Positions 36,811-48,034 of a DNA stretch of 64,000 nt are shown here, piece by piece (the first letter of the stretch is position 1; the number at the start of each line of letters is the position of its first letter). Source of the stretch: Saccharum officinarum. Its lineage: Eukaryota; Streptophyta; Magnoliopsida; Poales; Poaceae. The translations under genes and the position numbers were made by a program. The notes beneath the pieces are model-generated. The model saw nothing but the letters and a program-made list of their open reading frames with translations. It was not told the DNA's origin and did no database searches. The stretch is taken from positions 14,919,511-14,983,510 of the forward strand of contig CM036159.1 of assembly GCA_020631735.1 (NCBI GenBank). The letters run 5' to 3'.

Positions 36811-39649
36811 TTAGGTTACAGGAACTTTGCAGCAAATATTGAGCACATCATCCAAAGGTGCATGGTCGCCTGTGCCCTCATCTTTCCTTGCATACAACAG
36901 TTCTTTACCTTTGAACACAAACATTCCCCCCTAAAACACATATGAAACAAACAGTTCCATGAATCAAGATTCTGTGTTAAATTGCAAAGGTAAGTGCAGC
37001 TTAAGGTGGCAGAACCCATTTTTAGTGTTGGGAAATAATCTAACCTGTTGTAGGACACCTGCCCTATCATCTGGGGTGGCTTCGATTGTATAATTCTTCA
37101 CCGCCTCCTTAAGGGAGTCAAACCGTGAAAACACTTTTGCCTTGAGAAAATATGTTCAAATGTTTAAGATTATATCATTACACATCTCATAACAAACCAA
37201 CTGCAAGTGTAAAATCATTGATACACAATTGATGCTTACACTGGCCGGATTGAAGAATGTGCGACCAACACCAAAGTATAGACCCAAGAGATTATATGCC
37301 TGAAAAAGGTTTGATTGGAGTTGAGAACTTAGGAAATGAACAAAGAAAAGTTATCAAAAGAATTGAATTTCTGATAGAACACATCATTGGTCCCTATGCA
37401 CCAACTATGAAATATGGAATATGGTATGGTATGTTCATGCATTTAGCTCATTCAACACCTATCACAAAAGCTTTTTTCAGAGAGGTAGTTAACATGTAAG
37501 TTGGGGTAAATAAGGTGAATAAGAGATGCATCATTCGTGGTATACCTATTAAGCAGAATCACAGCTTTTATCAACAAACTGCCAACAGAGAAATTTACAA
37601 GAACGTATGTAACAATTAGAAAACAGAAATAATGTTGTGCAGCTATACAAGTCAGTCAATTTGTCAACAAACTGCCAACAGAGAAATTTATAAGAACGTA
37701 TGTAACAATTAGAAAACAGAAATAATGCTGTGCAGCTCCAGCTATACAAGTCAGCCAATTTGTCAACAAACTGCCAACATTACTTCTCCATTTACTAACA
37801 ACAACAACAAACAACAACAACAACAACAACAACAACATAGCCTTTTGTCCCAAGCAAGTTGGGGTAGGTTAGAGATGAAACACAAAAGAGACGAGAAACA
37901 GGGAGACACATAAATGAACATAAAGGGCACAGGACAAAAAGAGGTCATGGTTCAGGCACGTTGATTGCCAATCTCCAAGCGCTCCTGTCCATAGCTAAAT
38001 CCTTGGAGATATTCCACTCCTTAAGATCTCTCTTAACGGACTCGTTCCAAGTTAGTTTAGGTCGACCTCTACCGCTCTTTACATTATCGGCCCGCTTTAG
38101 AACTCCACTACGCACCGGCGCCTCAGGAGGCCTCCGTTGGACATGTCCAAACCATCTCAACCGATGTTGGACATGTCCAAACATTACTTCTCCATTTACT
38201 AAACTGAAAAAAAAAATCATTCACCTTTCAGATTCACATTTCATATTGTCATCTGATTAGCCATAATGGAAATATATTTAGTCTCAAAATAGTAATTATA
38301 TTTTTTTATGCAGCAGGTCCTGCTAGTGCAGTCCGGAGTTCTAGACAACAAAGTAGCAAGCAAACCCTTGTAAATAAATGATAAGGAGACATCTCTAGGT
38401 TTCATAAATGCATACAAAAGGAACCAGTACATTCAACAGACAAATCATACCATGTTTTACATAGAGGTATGGTTTAGACTTTATGGCAACATCCAATTGG
38501 TTCATTAATAGGTGAGCACAGGATTAGTACCTTCCGATCAGGATCTGCATAGAGGTATTCCAACGGAAAGGGTAACTGCATCAAATGAATTTTAGAGTAA
38601 ATTATTAAGGGTTGGAAGTTCTTTGCAGGATGCCCAAAAACAAATTAAAACAGATAGGCATGTTTATCACTCCTTTCGTTACAAATTTGTTGTCTAGCAA
38701 ACCAATAAACAAGAACAACAAGTAACTTGGTCAAAATTCAGAGCCTGAAAACAGACTTGTGACATGCATGATGTCATATGTTAGATTCAGTGTGTCTGTG
38801 TGTGTTCAAAGATTTAAAACTAGGTTACAAGATGGAACGTATGCATACGCGCTCAGCAAGAATACGGGCTTTAGCTGGAGTGCCAACACCAACAGCAATC
38901 AGTTTTACTCCAGCAGAATCAAATCTCTCTTTTGTGTACCTCAGAACAGAGGCCAACTCCCAGCTACAAGGGGGCATGATCAGAGCTGACAGTTAGCTCA
39001 AAGAAAGAAATTGACTAAATAACATCGATGTTATACCAGCTAAGCACGATACAAAGAAGCTTCCTCGCTCACCAGCAAGGGCACCCAAAATGCCTTAGCA
39101 GCGCAACAACAGCCATTCCCTGCATAGACAATCAAACGCTGGGCTAATCATGTACATGTAGCATCAAATTCATGTGAAGTTCTCGCATGCCACTGGAGTA
39201 TTTTGGGTAAAAGGTTTTTAGTGTTTTTCAATCTGCAAAATGGGCTGATCTGTTGAGTCAACCTTCTAGATTGCAAAGCTTTGTAATTGTTGCCCAAATA
39301 TGACGACAGAAATTTCCCTAGTTGAAGCAAAATAGACAAAGCTCGACTCTACCTCGTTCTGATCCCACAGGTCTCTGAACAGGACGGGCTCGCCGGTGGC
39401 CGCGGAGTAGATTTCAACGTCACCGAGAGCATCGCCAATACCTGACCCGGGCTCCGGGGAAGAGGAGGGCACGGGTGGGGAGCTCGCGGCCGCAGTCCAC
39501 GCCGGCGATGGCGAGCGGCGGAGACGGAGGTGCCGACGGCGGCTGCGGGGACCGTGGACAGAGGGGCCAAGGGGAGAAGCAGCGGCTGGGCGAAGGCGCG
39601 GCGGGAGGGAGACGCGTGCGACTAGCGAGGCGGCCGCCGGTGCGGCCAT
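36811..39649 (-). CDS. AAED1/PRXL2-like thioredoxin-fold protein, plastid (copy 1)
   Basis: Seven exons: 39353-39649, 39073-39119, 38849-38963, 38531-38575, 37240-37299, 37045-37140, 36811-36930; 780 bp, 259 residues. Residues 1-60 (MAAPAAASLVARVSLPPRLR) form a plastid transit peptide. The AhpC/TSA-like antioxidant domain (AAED1, peroxiredoxin-like 2 family) starts near GIGDALGDVEIYSAATG and continues VALLRHFGCPCCWELASVL (redox CPCC at 112-115), KLIAVGVGTPAKARIL, LPFPLEYLYADPDRK, GVGRTFFNPAS and GGMFVFKGKELLYA, ending KVPVT. The family has a thioredoxin fold and presumed thiol redox activity; its plastid substrate is not known. A paralogue lies 0.7 kb upstream in the same orientation with an identical exon plan, so these are tandem duplicates. 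Intron 4 carries a LINE and a tandem repeat. Confidence 0.93.
37572..37781. repeat. Tandem repeat of 93-99 bp (2.2 copies) in AAED1-like intron
   Basis: Units start CAACAAACTGCCAACAGAG at 37572 and 37665, with a partial third at 37764. The second unit has a 6-bp insertion near agctccagct. A LINE is inserted directly after the partial third unit. Confidence 0.93.
37799..38179 (-). mobile_element. 5'-truncated L1-type LINE, 3' end (second copy)
   Basis: Same family as 8142-8559, minus strand: it starts (in element sense) with HRLRWFGHVQRRPPEAP near 38150, passes GRPKLTWNESVKRDL, and ends in the (TTG)n tail seen as (CAA)n at 37799-37838. A target duplication of about 20 bp (ATTACTTCTCCATTTACTAA) flanks it near 37779-37798 and 38183-38202. 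It lies in intron 4 of the AAED1-like copy 1, in the same orientation as the gene. Confidence 0.92.
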
Positions 39650-40354
39650 GGGTGTGAGTATGCGACGACGACGGGAGACACGCGGCGGAACCCTAACCGC
39701 GGGAGGAGAGGCGACGGTGGAGGACGCACGGGAGCTGGAAGTGACCGTTGCGGTGGAGGTGATTGCGGGTTGCCGCGGACTGGCGAGGCGCGGGAGCCGC
39801 GACGTGTGGCCATGACGAGGCACACGAGTTGACTTGACTACTCCAGGTTCTTCGAGACTTGGGGTTCTTCTTGCCGATTGGGGTTTTTTTCTGAAAAAAA
39901 AAATCCCGGTTAGTTTGTGTACATGTGTCATGTGTCGAGATCACACGTTCAGAACGAACCAATTTCGAAGCAGATATATCATATATGGCAGTTTTCGTCT
40001 TTCCGAATGGCATTTCCTAGATAGCGCCTAAACATGCTGGGTTCATGTCCTGCTGGAATCCGATCCTTCAGGTAGGAGAGGACAACAAGGATTTGAGTGA
40101 CCAGAGACGCACGAATTTGTGTGACCAAACAGGTTTACTGAATTGGAGCGAGGAGACGTATTTCGCTATTCGCTTCTCAATTCTCAACTCGATTTGATTT
40201 TAGTATACAGTATCTGTTTCGTTTTCCTGGAACTGCAATACCGCATTTGATGAATGAACTGAACGAAACCAGGATTTCAGTCTAGCTATAGCATCGGCCT
40301 ATCGGGCACATACATGCACAGAGACAGCCAGAGTCCGGATGACAAAATGACAGG

Positions 40355-41759
40355 TCAAGCGACTGGAATTTTGCGGCAGGCGCTGAGCACGTCGTCCAGA
40401 GGAGCATGGTCGCCTGTGCCTTCGTCTCTCCACGAGTATAGCAACTCCTTCCCTCTGAACACGAACATTCCACCCTGGAGAGACAAACGAGCAGCTGATG
40501 AGATCTTTCGGTATTTCAGGTTATGGATGCAGGCACACCGTAGAGTGCAGACGACGACTTCAACGGTTCAACCTGCTGCAGAACGCCGGTGAGGTCGGCG
40601 GGCGTGGCTTCCGGCGTGTAGTTCTTGGTCGCCTCCTTGATGTAGTCGAGCCTCGAATATATCTTTGGCTTCGTATATACAATCAGCATGCAGCGTAAGC
40701 CATGTCACCAGTGCGCCATTGGAAGAGGTGCACGAACGGAAACAAATACAAGAGCAGCAGTGCTCACAGCTCAAAGCGATGATACTTACGCTAGCTGGAC
40801 TGAAGAGCGTCCGACCCAAACCATGGTACAGTCCAAGCACGTTGTAAGCCTGAAAAGAATGAGTTAGCACTTAGCAGAGCCGCGGTCATGCACAACACAG
40901 AGCATTGCAATCGGGCAAACCAAGCACTCCAAAAGTTGAGATAATTTTGCAGTGTATTGTGTCACCTTACGCTCGGGGTCTGCGTACAAGGAGTCCATAG
41001 GAAACGGCAGCTGCAATGCGCACTCATTCAGAGATTCAGTTTTAGGCAGCGTTCAGCTTCAGCCACGTGTGCAATCGCAACACCAAGCACAATTGCACAA
41101 AGAGTACAGTATTCAGCACGAGGCCACATACCCGGTCGGCGAGAATGCGAGCCTTTTCCGGGGTTCCGACGCCGATGGCGATCAGTTTAGCCCCCGCCGA
41201 GTCGAACTTCGCCATGGAGTCCTTGAGAACAGAGGCCAGCTCCCAGCTGCGGAAATGGACGTACACGGCCAAAGCTTACGCGCGAGCAACAACCAATTGC
41301 AACCAACGAAGAACGAACAAGGAACCGTCTCGGGTCTCCTCACCAGCAGAAGCACCCGAAATGCCTCAGCAGCGCAACCACGGCCAACCCCTGCGCGTGC
41401 AAGGCGGCGTCAGCATACGACGACACGGAAGGATCGGCATGAGCCCAGAAGACGGAGGAAGAGAGTACCTCGGTGGAGTCCCACAGGTCCGTCAGCGCCA
41501 CAGCGTTGCCCGTTCCTGCGGCGAGGACGGAGACGCCGCCGAGAGCGTCCCACGCGGGCGCGCCGGTGTCCGGAGCCAAGCCGGGGGAGGAGGCCGAGGC
41601 TCCCGCTGCAGCGGGGACCGTCAGGGAGCAACGACCGACGCGCCCTCCTCCGCGCGGGGGAGAGGCGCGCGCCAGCGCCGCCGACAGCCGGCGGAGGTTG
41701 CACGCGCGGGGAGTGATCAGAGGCGCCAGCGTGCGCGGGAGCGAGATGGCCGTCGCCAT
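40355..41759 (-). CDS. AAED1/PRXL2-like thioredoxin-fold protein, plastid (copy 2)
   Basis: Seven exons: 41469-41759, 41344-41390, 41132-41246, 40966-41010, 40790-40849, 40573-40668, 40355-40474; 774 bp, 257 residues. Exons 2-7 have exactly the same lengths as in copy 1 (47, 115, 45, 60, 96, 120). The transit peptide (MATAISLPRTLAPLITPR) is unrelated in detail to that of copy 1. The redox motif reads C-F-C-C (110-113) in place of C-P-C-C, keeping both outer cysteines. Other domain blocks: KLIAIGVGTPEKARIL, LPFPMDSLYADPERK, GLGRTLFSPAS, GGMFVFRGKELLYS, ending KIPVA. Introns are much shorter than in copy 1 and lack transposons. Exons are more GC-rich than in copy 1. A tandem paralogue that may have diverged in redox partner or expression. 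Confidence 0.93.
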
Positions 41760-41957
41760 GGAGAGATGTGGCCCGGGCGCGGAGCCGCGGCGCACGTGCT
41801 GACTGCCGAGTCGAGGCCTGGTCCAGGAGCGCGCGCGTGCGAGTGTGGTGAGCCACTGGGAGTGTCTGGCCGTCGGACGGCGAGGGAGCGACGGAGCGAG
41901 TGGCTCCTGGAGCGCGGCGGGAACCGGGGAGGCCGCGTGGCGCCGCCTCGGCGCGTA

Positions 41958-41974
41958 GTGTGTGTGTGTGTGTG
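41958..41974. repeat. Short (GT)n tract
   Basis: Eight GT units about 200 bp upstream of the copy-2 start codon, probably in its promoter or 5' leader. Confidence 0.85.
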
Positions 41975-42179
41975 TTGAGTTGGTCCTGGGTGCGTGTGGA
42001 TCAGTGGTTTTACCTGGGCCGATCGATGAGCGAGCTGGATGCCGACGTGAATCTATACAGGCACGGCCCACTAAAATGGCCTGACTTGGGTCGACTGTGG
42101 GCTTTCCCGCAAGGCCTGTCGATTTTTCTTGCATGTCCCGCGACTATCAACCGTCATCTTCTCATTTACATTTGATATA

Positions 42180-45100
42180 AAGAAAACAAAAAAGATTCTC
42201 ATTTCAGTTTAAGTTGTTCAAGATCGAATAGTTCTAATTTCTAAGTCTGACCAAGTTTATATAAAACAACAATAATGTTTACAATACCAAATTAGTGGCA
42301 TTAGAGACGTAAAAATATATACTTTTATAATTTATTACTTCTTTGATACCGTAGGTATTAGTAATATTCTTTTACAAACTTGGTTAAGCTCAAAAAATTT
42401 TACCTTCTAAAAAATAAAATCCTTCATATTTCAGGACGAAGAGAGAAGTTTGTATGCGTCTGGATTTTGGTGCTGGACTAGCTGGAGACATGTGAGAATA
42501 CTAGGGGTACTTGGTGTGAGGAATTACTCCACTCTGGATTAAATAGTGTATCATTAGTTATCGTCTTATGATTTTTGTGGAGGGGAACCAACCCATTTTT
42601 CATGTCCATGTAGATTATAAGATTTTGGGGAATAAGATGATGATATAAATCAACACATTTCATTCCACAAAGCCCACCAAAAATTAAAGTATAATATAAT
42701 CTGGTTTTTTTAGAAGCAAAGATATCTTTAGTAATTTTTGAGGTATGATAATAGGATGGATCAACTAATTTCTTAAACCAAGTACCTCATTAGTGCTCTA
42801 GGGCTATGGAGGCGGGTTCGGAGTTACCAGGGCCGTGGTTGTGGACTCATCGGCGAGGATTCCACCGGGGACAAGAGAAGATGGAGGAGCAAGCAAGAGA
42901 ATACCAAGCAAGACGGCGTGCTTGAACCGGTCGGAGCGAGCGGACAATAGAGGGTCTGAAGACGAACCAGATCCACCAGATTTTGATCGTACGGATGCCG
43001 GATCAAACATAAAAAATAAAATCTGGAGCTCCTAGATCAGCATCATGCTAATTTATATCTCTGTTAGCTTAGCTAAGACTCAAGATATAGGATACTTTAG
43101 TGTTGTGTTCTCAAGGCGCAACACCCACGGTAAACTAATGTACGTATGGAGAAGCCCGAAGGCACATTGAGAGATGTTTTCCTTAATGCAAGTACCTAGG
43201 GAGATGTCTCCCTAGCACTCGGTCTAATGCTAATTGCTAAACCTAACCCAACTATGGTGACCGTGCTATGAGGCTATCCGCACTCATGGATCTCTATATT
43301 CATCCTCTATACGTCCTAGTCTGCAAGATTCTCTCATCTATACTCAATTCTTCCGCACTCATCTATCCTCTATATCATCCTCTATCCACTCTATTATTGT
43401 GGGACCCACTTGTCATTTTATCTAAATATATACATGTGTGATCTAGTTTTGAAGGATTTATTGAGACGAATTTAATGGTGCAATCGAAATTTTAATTTGG
43501 ATTTTTGGTTTGTGAGTTATAGTATTTTTTTTTCTTTGTTTAGCTAGTGGGGTCCGCCACTGCACACTATAGAGTAAGCACTGTATTACTCTAAATATAG
43601 AGTGAGAGAAAGGATAGAGTATCGTTTTAGAGTACCCAGTGCAACAATTTTTACTCTATATTCATACTCTAAAACTTTAGAGTATGTTTTAGAGTATCCC
43701 ACTGCGACTAGTGTGAGCGAGGTTTTACGCTACCCCTTCCCCTTGTAGTAGATAGAGATTCGTAAAATGTCGAGTACTTTCAGACCGGCCGTATAGCTGG
43801 TGGATTCGGATATCCTTTGCGTCGGCCGGTGCGCGAAACGCACCGCACGGTGTCGTGCTGCACGTGCCCCTGAATCCTACGAATCGGCTGCGAAGAAAGC
43901 GAAAGCCGTATTGCCCCGGCCCGCTAGCTGCTTCCGCCACTCGTCGAAAGCGAAAAGGGGCACAGGAGATGGAGATTATCTCCTCCATCCACTAGAAGTC
44001 TACGGTTTACGTACTACCATGAGATGAATAGTGGAGTAGTATACGTACGTCCGAGTACTAGTACTACTGGTAGTACGCAGAAAGGAAGGAAACAATACAT
44101 ACGGTACCATACATAGTTTTTTTTTACGATATTCATGAAATTTTTTGAGAAATGGTATTGTAGCACTTTCGTTGTTATTTGGCAATTAGTGTTCAATCAT
44201 GGTCTAATTAGACTTAAAAGACCCGTCTCCTGAATTTCGCCTGAACTGTGTAATTAGTTTTATTTTTTTATCTATATTTAATGTTTCATGCATGCGTCCA
44301 AGGATTCGATGTAACGGGAAATCTTAAAAAATTTTACAAAATTTTGGGAACTAAACAGGGGCTATGCAACACTTTCGTTTGTATTTGACAATTATTGTCC
44401 AATCGTAAACTAACTAAGCTCAAAAGATTCGTCTCGTGATTTATAATCAAACTGTGCAATTAGTTATTTTTTTAATCTACATTTAGTGCTCCATACATGT
44501 ATCCCTAGATTCGATTTGATGGATAGAGTGTAAAAACTAGCAATTTTGAACTCATCTAAACCAGCCCAAGTCTACTGTTACTGGTACACTATTCGTGGGC
44601 CCACATAAGATAGAAGCCAGAGCAGTAAAGTTCCTCCAAGCGGGCATTATTTTACCAGCGGCCACGCACTCATGGAGCGGTGTACTCCTACTGGTCAATT
44701 GCCGCTTTGCTGCACAAATCCCAACCCCGCCCGCGGGGACCACGTAGGAAGAAGGAAAGGAAGGCGAGACCGCGAAAGAGAGTGTGCGAGGGCGACCGAC
44801 CGTGAGAGGACAGAGGAGGAGGTGCGCGCGGCACGCGTCCCCGTGTAAACAAGCCGAGATTCCCATCCCCTCCCCATGTGAGGCGAGGGCACGCATCATT
44901 CCTCGGCCACCGGGCTAGGGGGCTCCCAAAGTAGGGTTAAAAAGGGATTAGTTGGCACCGCCTACAATCATGTCTTAATCCTAGGGCTTGCGTGCGTGGG
45001 AGATGAGCCAAAGACCGGCGGTTATACGTACCCATTTCGCTGGAGCCGTTGAGATTTTATGCATCTCAGCTTGTGTGTGCTACTAGTAGATAGAGCGTGC

Positions 45101-45906
45101 ATGCCACGTACGGTACTGGACAGCTTCACCCACTTTTTTGTTTGGTCATCAACGAGTTCATTCCCATCAGTTGTTTGATGATTTGGTGAGCTTTCAGAAA
45201 TCAGCGAGAGCATGCTGTGCTGGCCATACAAAGTACAATAATGATAGGAGAGAGGCACTAGCTAAGCTAGTAGTGTCTGCTTGGATCAACTGGTCAAAGG
45301 TTAGAATTGTTGGGATCGGATTCGGATGGGTTCATATCACACGCTATATATATGTTTTTATTCATTTATTTATGTCACTCATGGTTGTCATCTGTGATTC
45401 AGATTCATTACGACTTTGATTGAGACAACTAGCAAGTGTAAGCATATTATATGCCGCAGTACTCGACCCTTTTTTTCACCCTCCTAATACTCTGCTGTGT
45501 GTGTCAGCTAGCGTTTTTCACCACATCAATCAGTGTACGTGTGTACTCGCACGTTCTGAAGATGCGTTTGGGCAATATCTGATGATGCACGGGATCGATA
45601 TTGGAAAGCTAGTTTCCCCTCAACAAATGCGCAAAGATTAGCTTTACAATTTTTCCTCTCCTGAAGTGCTGTGATCGATGTTATCCCTGTCAAGCCAGCT
45701 CTAAACAACGGATTAGCTTAGCTTGTGGTTGCGTTGCTTTGCTGGCATCTCCGTGCATGTCAAGCTTCCTAGGAGCGGGTAAACAAGAAGCCCGGCAGCA
45801 TCCGTTGGGTTCCATGCATCCAGTCCTGCAAGCAGGACTTCTCTTTTGTTCTTTTCTTCTCTAGTCATGTCGTGCATCAACCCTCACTCTCTCCTGCTGG
45901 CGCTAC
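42180..45906. other. Intergenic, no gene supported
   Basis: AT-rich with scattered MITE relics. Two degraded copies of the family at 45910-46147 are visible at about 44140-44330 and 44350-44535 (agcactttcg, ttggcaattagtg, gtctcgtga words). 43270-43700 has CTCTA/TAGAG-rich ends that may be an old inverted-repeat element. Short open frames in 43725-43990 and 44552-44899 show no domain. Confidence 0.5.
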
Positions 45907-45909
45907 TAT

Positions 45910-46147
45910 GGCCCTGTTCAGTTCCAAAAATTTTTGCAGAATTTTTTAGATTCCCCGTCACATCGAATCTTTGAACACATGCATAAGTATTAAATATAGA
46001 TAAAAAATAAAACTAATTACACAATTTAGACGAAATGGACGAGACGAATCTTTTAAGCCTAATTAGACAATGATTGGACACTAATTGCCAAATAACAACG
46101 AAAATTGCTACAGCGTCGTTTTGAAAAATTTGGAACTGAACCGGCCC
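45910..46147. mobile_element. GGCCCTGTTCAG-type MITE (238 bp)
   Basis: Ends GGCCCTGTTCAGTTCC and GGAACTGAACCGGCCC are inverted repeats with 3-bp flanks TAT on both sides (45907-45909, 46148-46150), consistent with a PIF/Harbinger-type target. Non-coding. Confidence 0.85.
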
Positions 46148-46378
46148 TATATAGCTTGGGCTCGCTGTTTGGTGTAAAGTATGTCTCGCGTGAAAGCTCT
46201 CAACCTGTCCCTAAACTAAACATGCACGTATATGGAACCGTGAACTCGAGATCTGCGACTCATTGTATGCGTACATGGAGATGCATGTCTTGTGGTTAAT
46301 TAATCTACAGGGTTTTAAAAATTGTTATTGATTGGCTATAATACTTTGGGGGTGCACAATTCCCGAAGCTGTTGCGAA

Positions 46379-46478
46379 NNNNNNNNNNNNNNNNNNNNNN
46401 NNNNNNNNNNNNNNNNNNNNNNNNNNNNNNNNNNNNNNNNNNNNNNNNNNNNNNNNNNNNNNNNNNNNNNNNNNNNNN
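46379..46478. other. Assembly gap (100 N)
   Basis: Exactly 100 N. It truncates the left end of the SIRE LTR that follows. Confidence 0.99.
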
Positions 46479-48034
46479 AGTGATGACACGAGATTTATCC
46501 CGAGTTCACGTCTTGCCGGCACGCTAGTCCCCGTTATGTCCCTCTTCACCACGTGGTTCGGTGGCTAATTGGTCTCACACCGAGCCTCTCAAAAGGCACC
46601 ACAAGAACCTACCAAATGCAAAAGGTTGCAATGACACCGAGCAATTCACTAATGTTGCCTTTGGCGCTTCGCCGAGGTAGGCACAAACCCCTCACAATCA
46701 CCGAGGTGCCAAGAACAATCACCAACTCTTGCCAATGCCTCCAAGCTGCTCCAAACCGTCTAGGTGTGGCAACCACCAAGAGAAACAAGAATCCCGTAGC
46801 AAATCAACCACCAAGTGCCAACTAGATGCAATCTCGTAATGCAAATGCACTTGGATCACTCAATCTCACTTCGAATATGCAAAGAAGCAAGAGAGATGAG
46901 TGGGAGAGTTGCTTAGCTCAAAGTGCTCACAAGTATGTCAAATGTTCAAGAGTGAGAGCCTTGAGCCGACCAACGAGTATTTATAACGTACCCCTTCGAA
47001 TAGAGCGTTAGAAACTTAAATAGCCAAAATCGTGCTGACCGGACGCGCTGGTCCAACTGACCGGACGCGCCGGTCGCCCAACGGCTAACTCATGAAGTAC
47101 TGACCGGACGTGCTGGTCCAAACGACCGGACGCGCTGGTCGCCCAACGGCTAACTGCGAAGCAACGACCGGACGCGCTCATCGCGCAGACCGGACGCGCT
47201 AGAAATGACCGGACGTGCTGGTCGCCTGAGCAGCGTTCAACGAAACAACGACCGGACGCGCTGAAGAAACATGACCAGACGCGACAGTGCCAGCGTCCGG
47301 TTAGAGTCCAGTAAGCTCCCTAAACGATCGGACGCGTCCGATCGTCAGTGACCGGACGCGCTTCGCGTCCGATCATCAGACTGAAAAACGCGCAGACACT
47401 AAACACTGACCGGACACGTCCGATCATGCAAAGACCGCGTCCGGTTCAGCGTCCGGTCACCTCTGTGACCTCCGTTCGCCTCCGTTTCTTTTCCGGACTT
47501 CCAGCGTAGTGGAAAAATAGTTGTTTTAAATCCTCGAAAACGCCTGAATCCCGTCTCGCAAGCTCGGCGGGAGGGAGAGAGGATCCCAAACCCTCCCTAT
47601 CGCTCAAACTCCACCGCCTTCGCAAACGTGCTAACACCACCAAGTGATCTTCATCATGTGTGAGTGTTAGCATTTTCACAATCATTTTTGAGATATTAGA
47701 TCTATCCAAATGCATATGATCATGAAATGCACATTTAGAGGCACTTAGGAGTTCAATAGCCGCGTCATTCCCCTCTTTATAGTACGGCTATCTATCCTAT
47801 AATGTAACCACACCCACTAGGTGTCTTGGTTACTAAAACATAACCCTTAAGCATATACCTTTGCCTTGATCACATAGGGTTGCGTCTAAATTCAAGTGTG
47901 GCCATCATGATCACCATGTCCATCTTGCCACCAACCTTGGAATGTACTAATCCTCATATGCTACATACAACTTAGGCATAGGATTAGTACTTAGGCATTG
48001 TCACTAATTACCAACACCAAACATAGGACTTTCA
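46479..48034 (-). mobile_element. SIRE-type copia LTR, truncated by the gap
   Basis: Read on the minus strand it starts TGAAAGTCCTATGTTTGGTG at 48034, with the same layout as the LTR at 59883-61897: a GACCGGACGCG array (47036-47460), a TATA box GTTATAAATA (about 46978-46987), and a downstream part corresponding to the cccgagttcac / ccccgtt block. No PPT or coding region follows on the right, so it may be a solo LTR. Its 3' end (element sense) is in or beyond the gap. Confidence 0.8.
47036..47460 (-). repeat. ACCGGACGCG array in SIRE LTR
   Basis: Many copies of ACCGGACGC and its complement GCGTCCGGT, irregularly spaced and partly palindromic. CpG-dense, just upstream of the LTR TATA box in element orientation. 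Confidence 0.9.

Noticed and set aside
39475..39825. Extra plus- and minus-strand frames at the AAED1-like copy 1 first exon
   Set aside because: Shadows of the GC-rich transit peptide exon; the minus frame starting 39649 alone joins the downstream exons in phase.
43725..43988. 87-codon minus-strand frame
   Set aside because: No domain, no splice partners, and located among MITE relics.
47036..47460. ACCGGACGC arrays as a CRISPR array or centromeric satellite
   Set aside because: Spacing is irregular, units are partly palindromic and lie inside LTRs of a plant retrotransposon; the organism is a plant.
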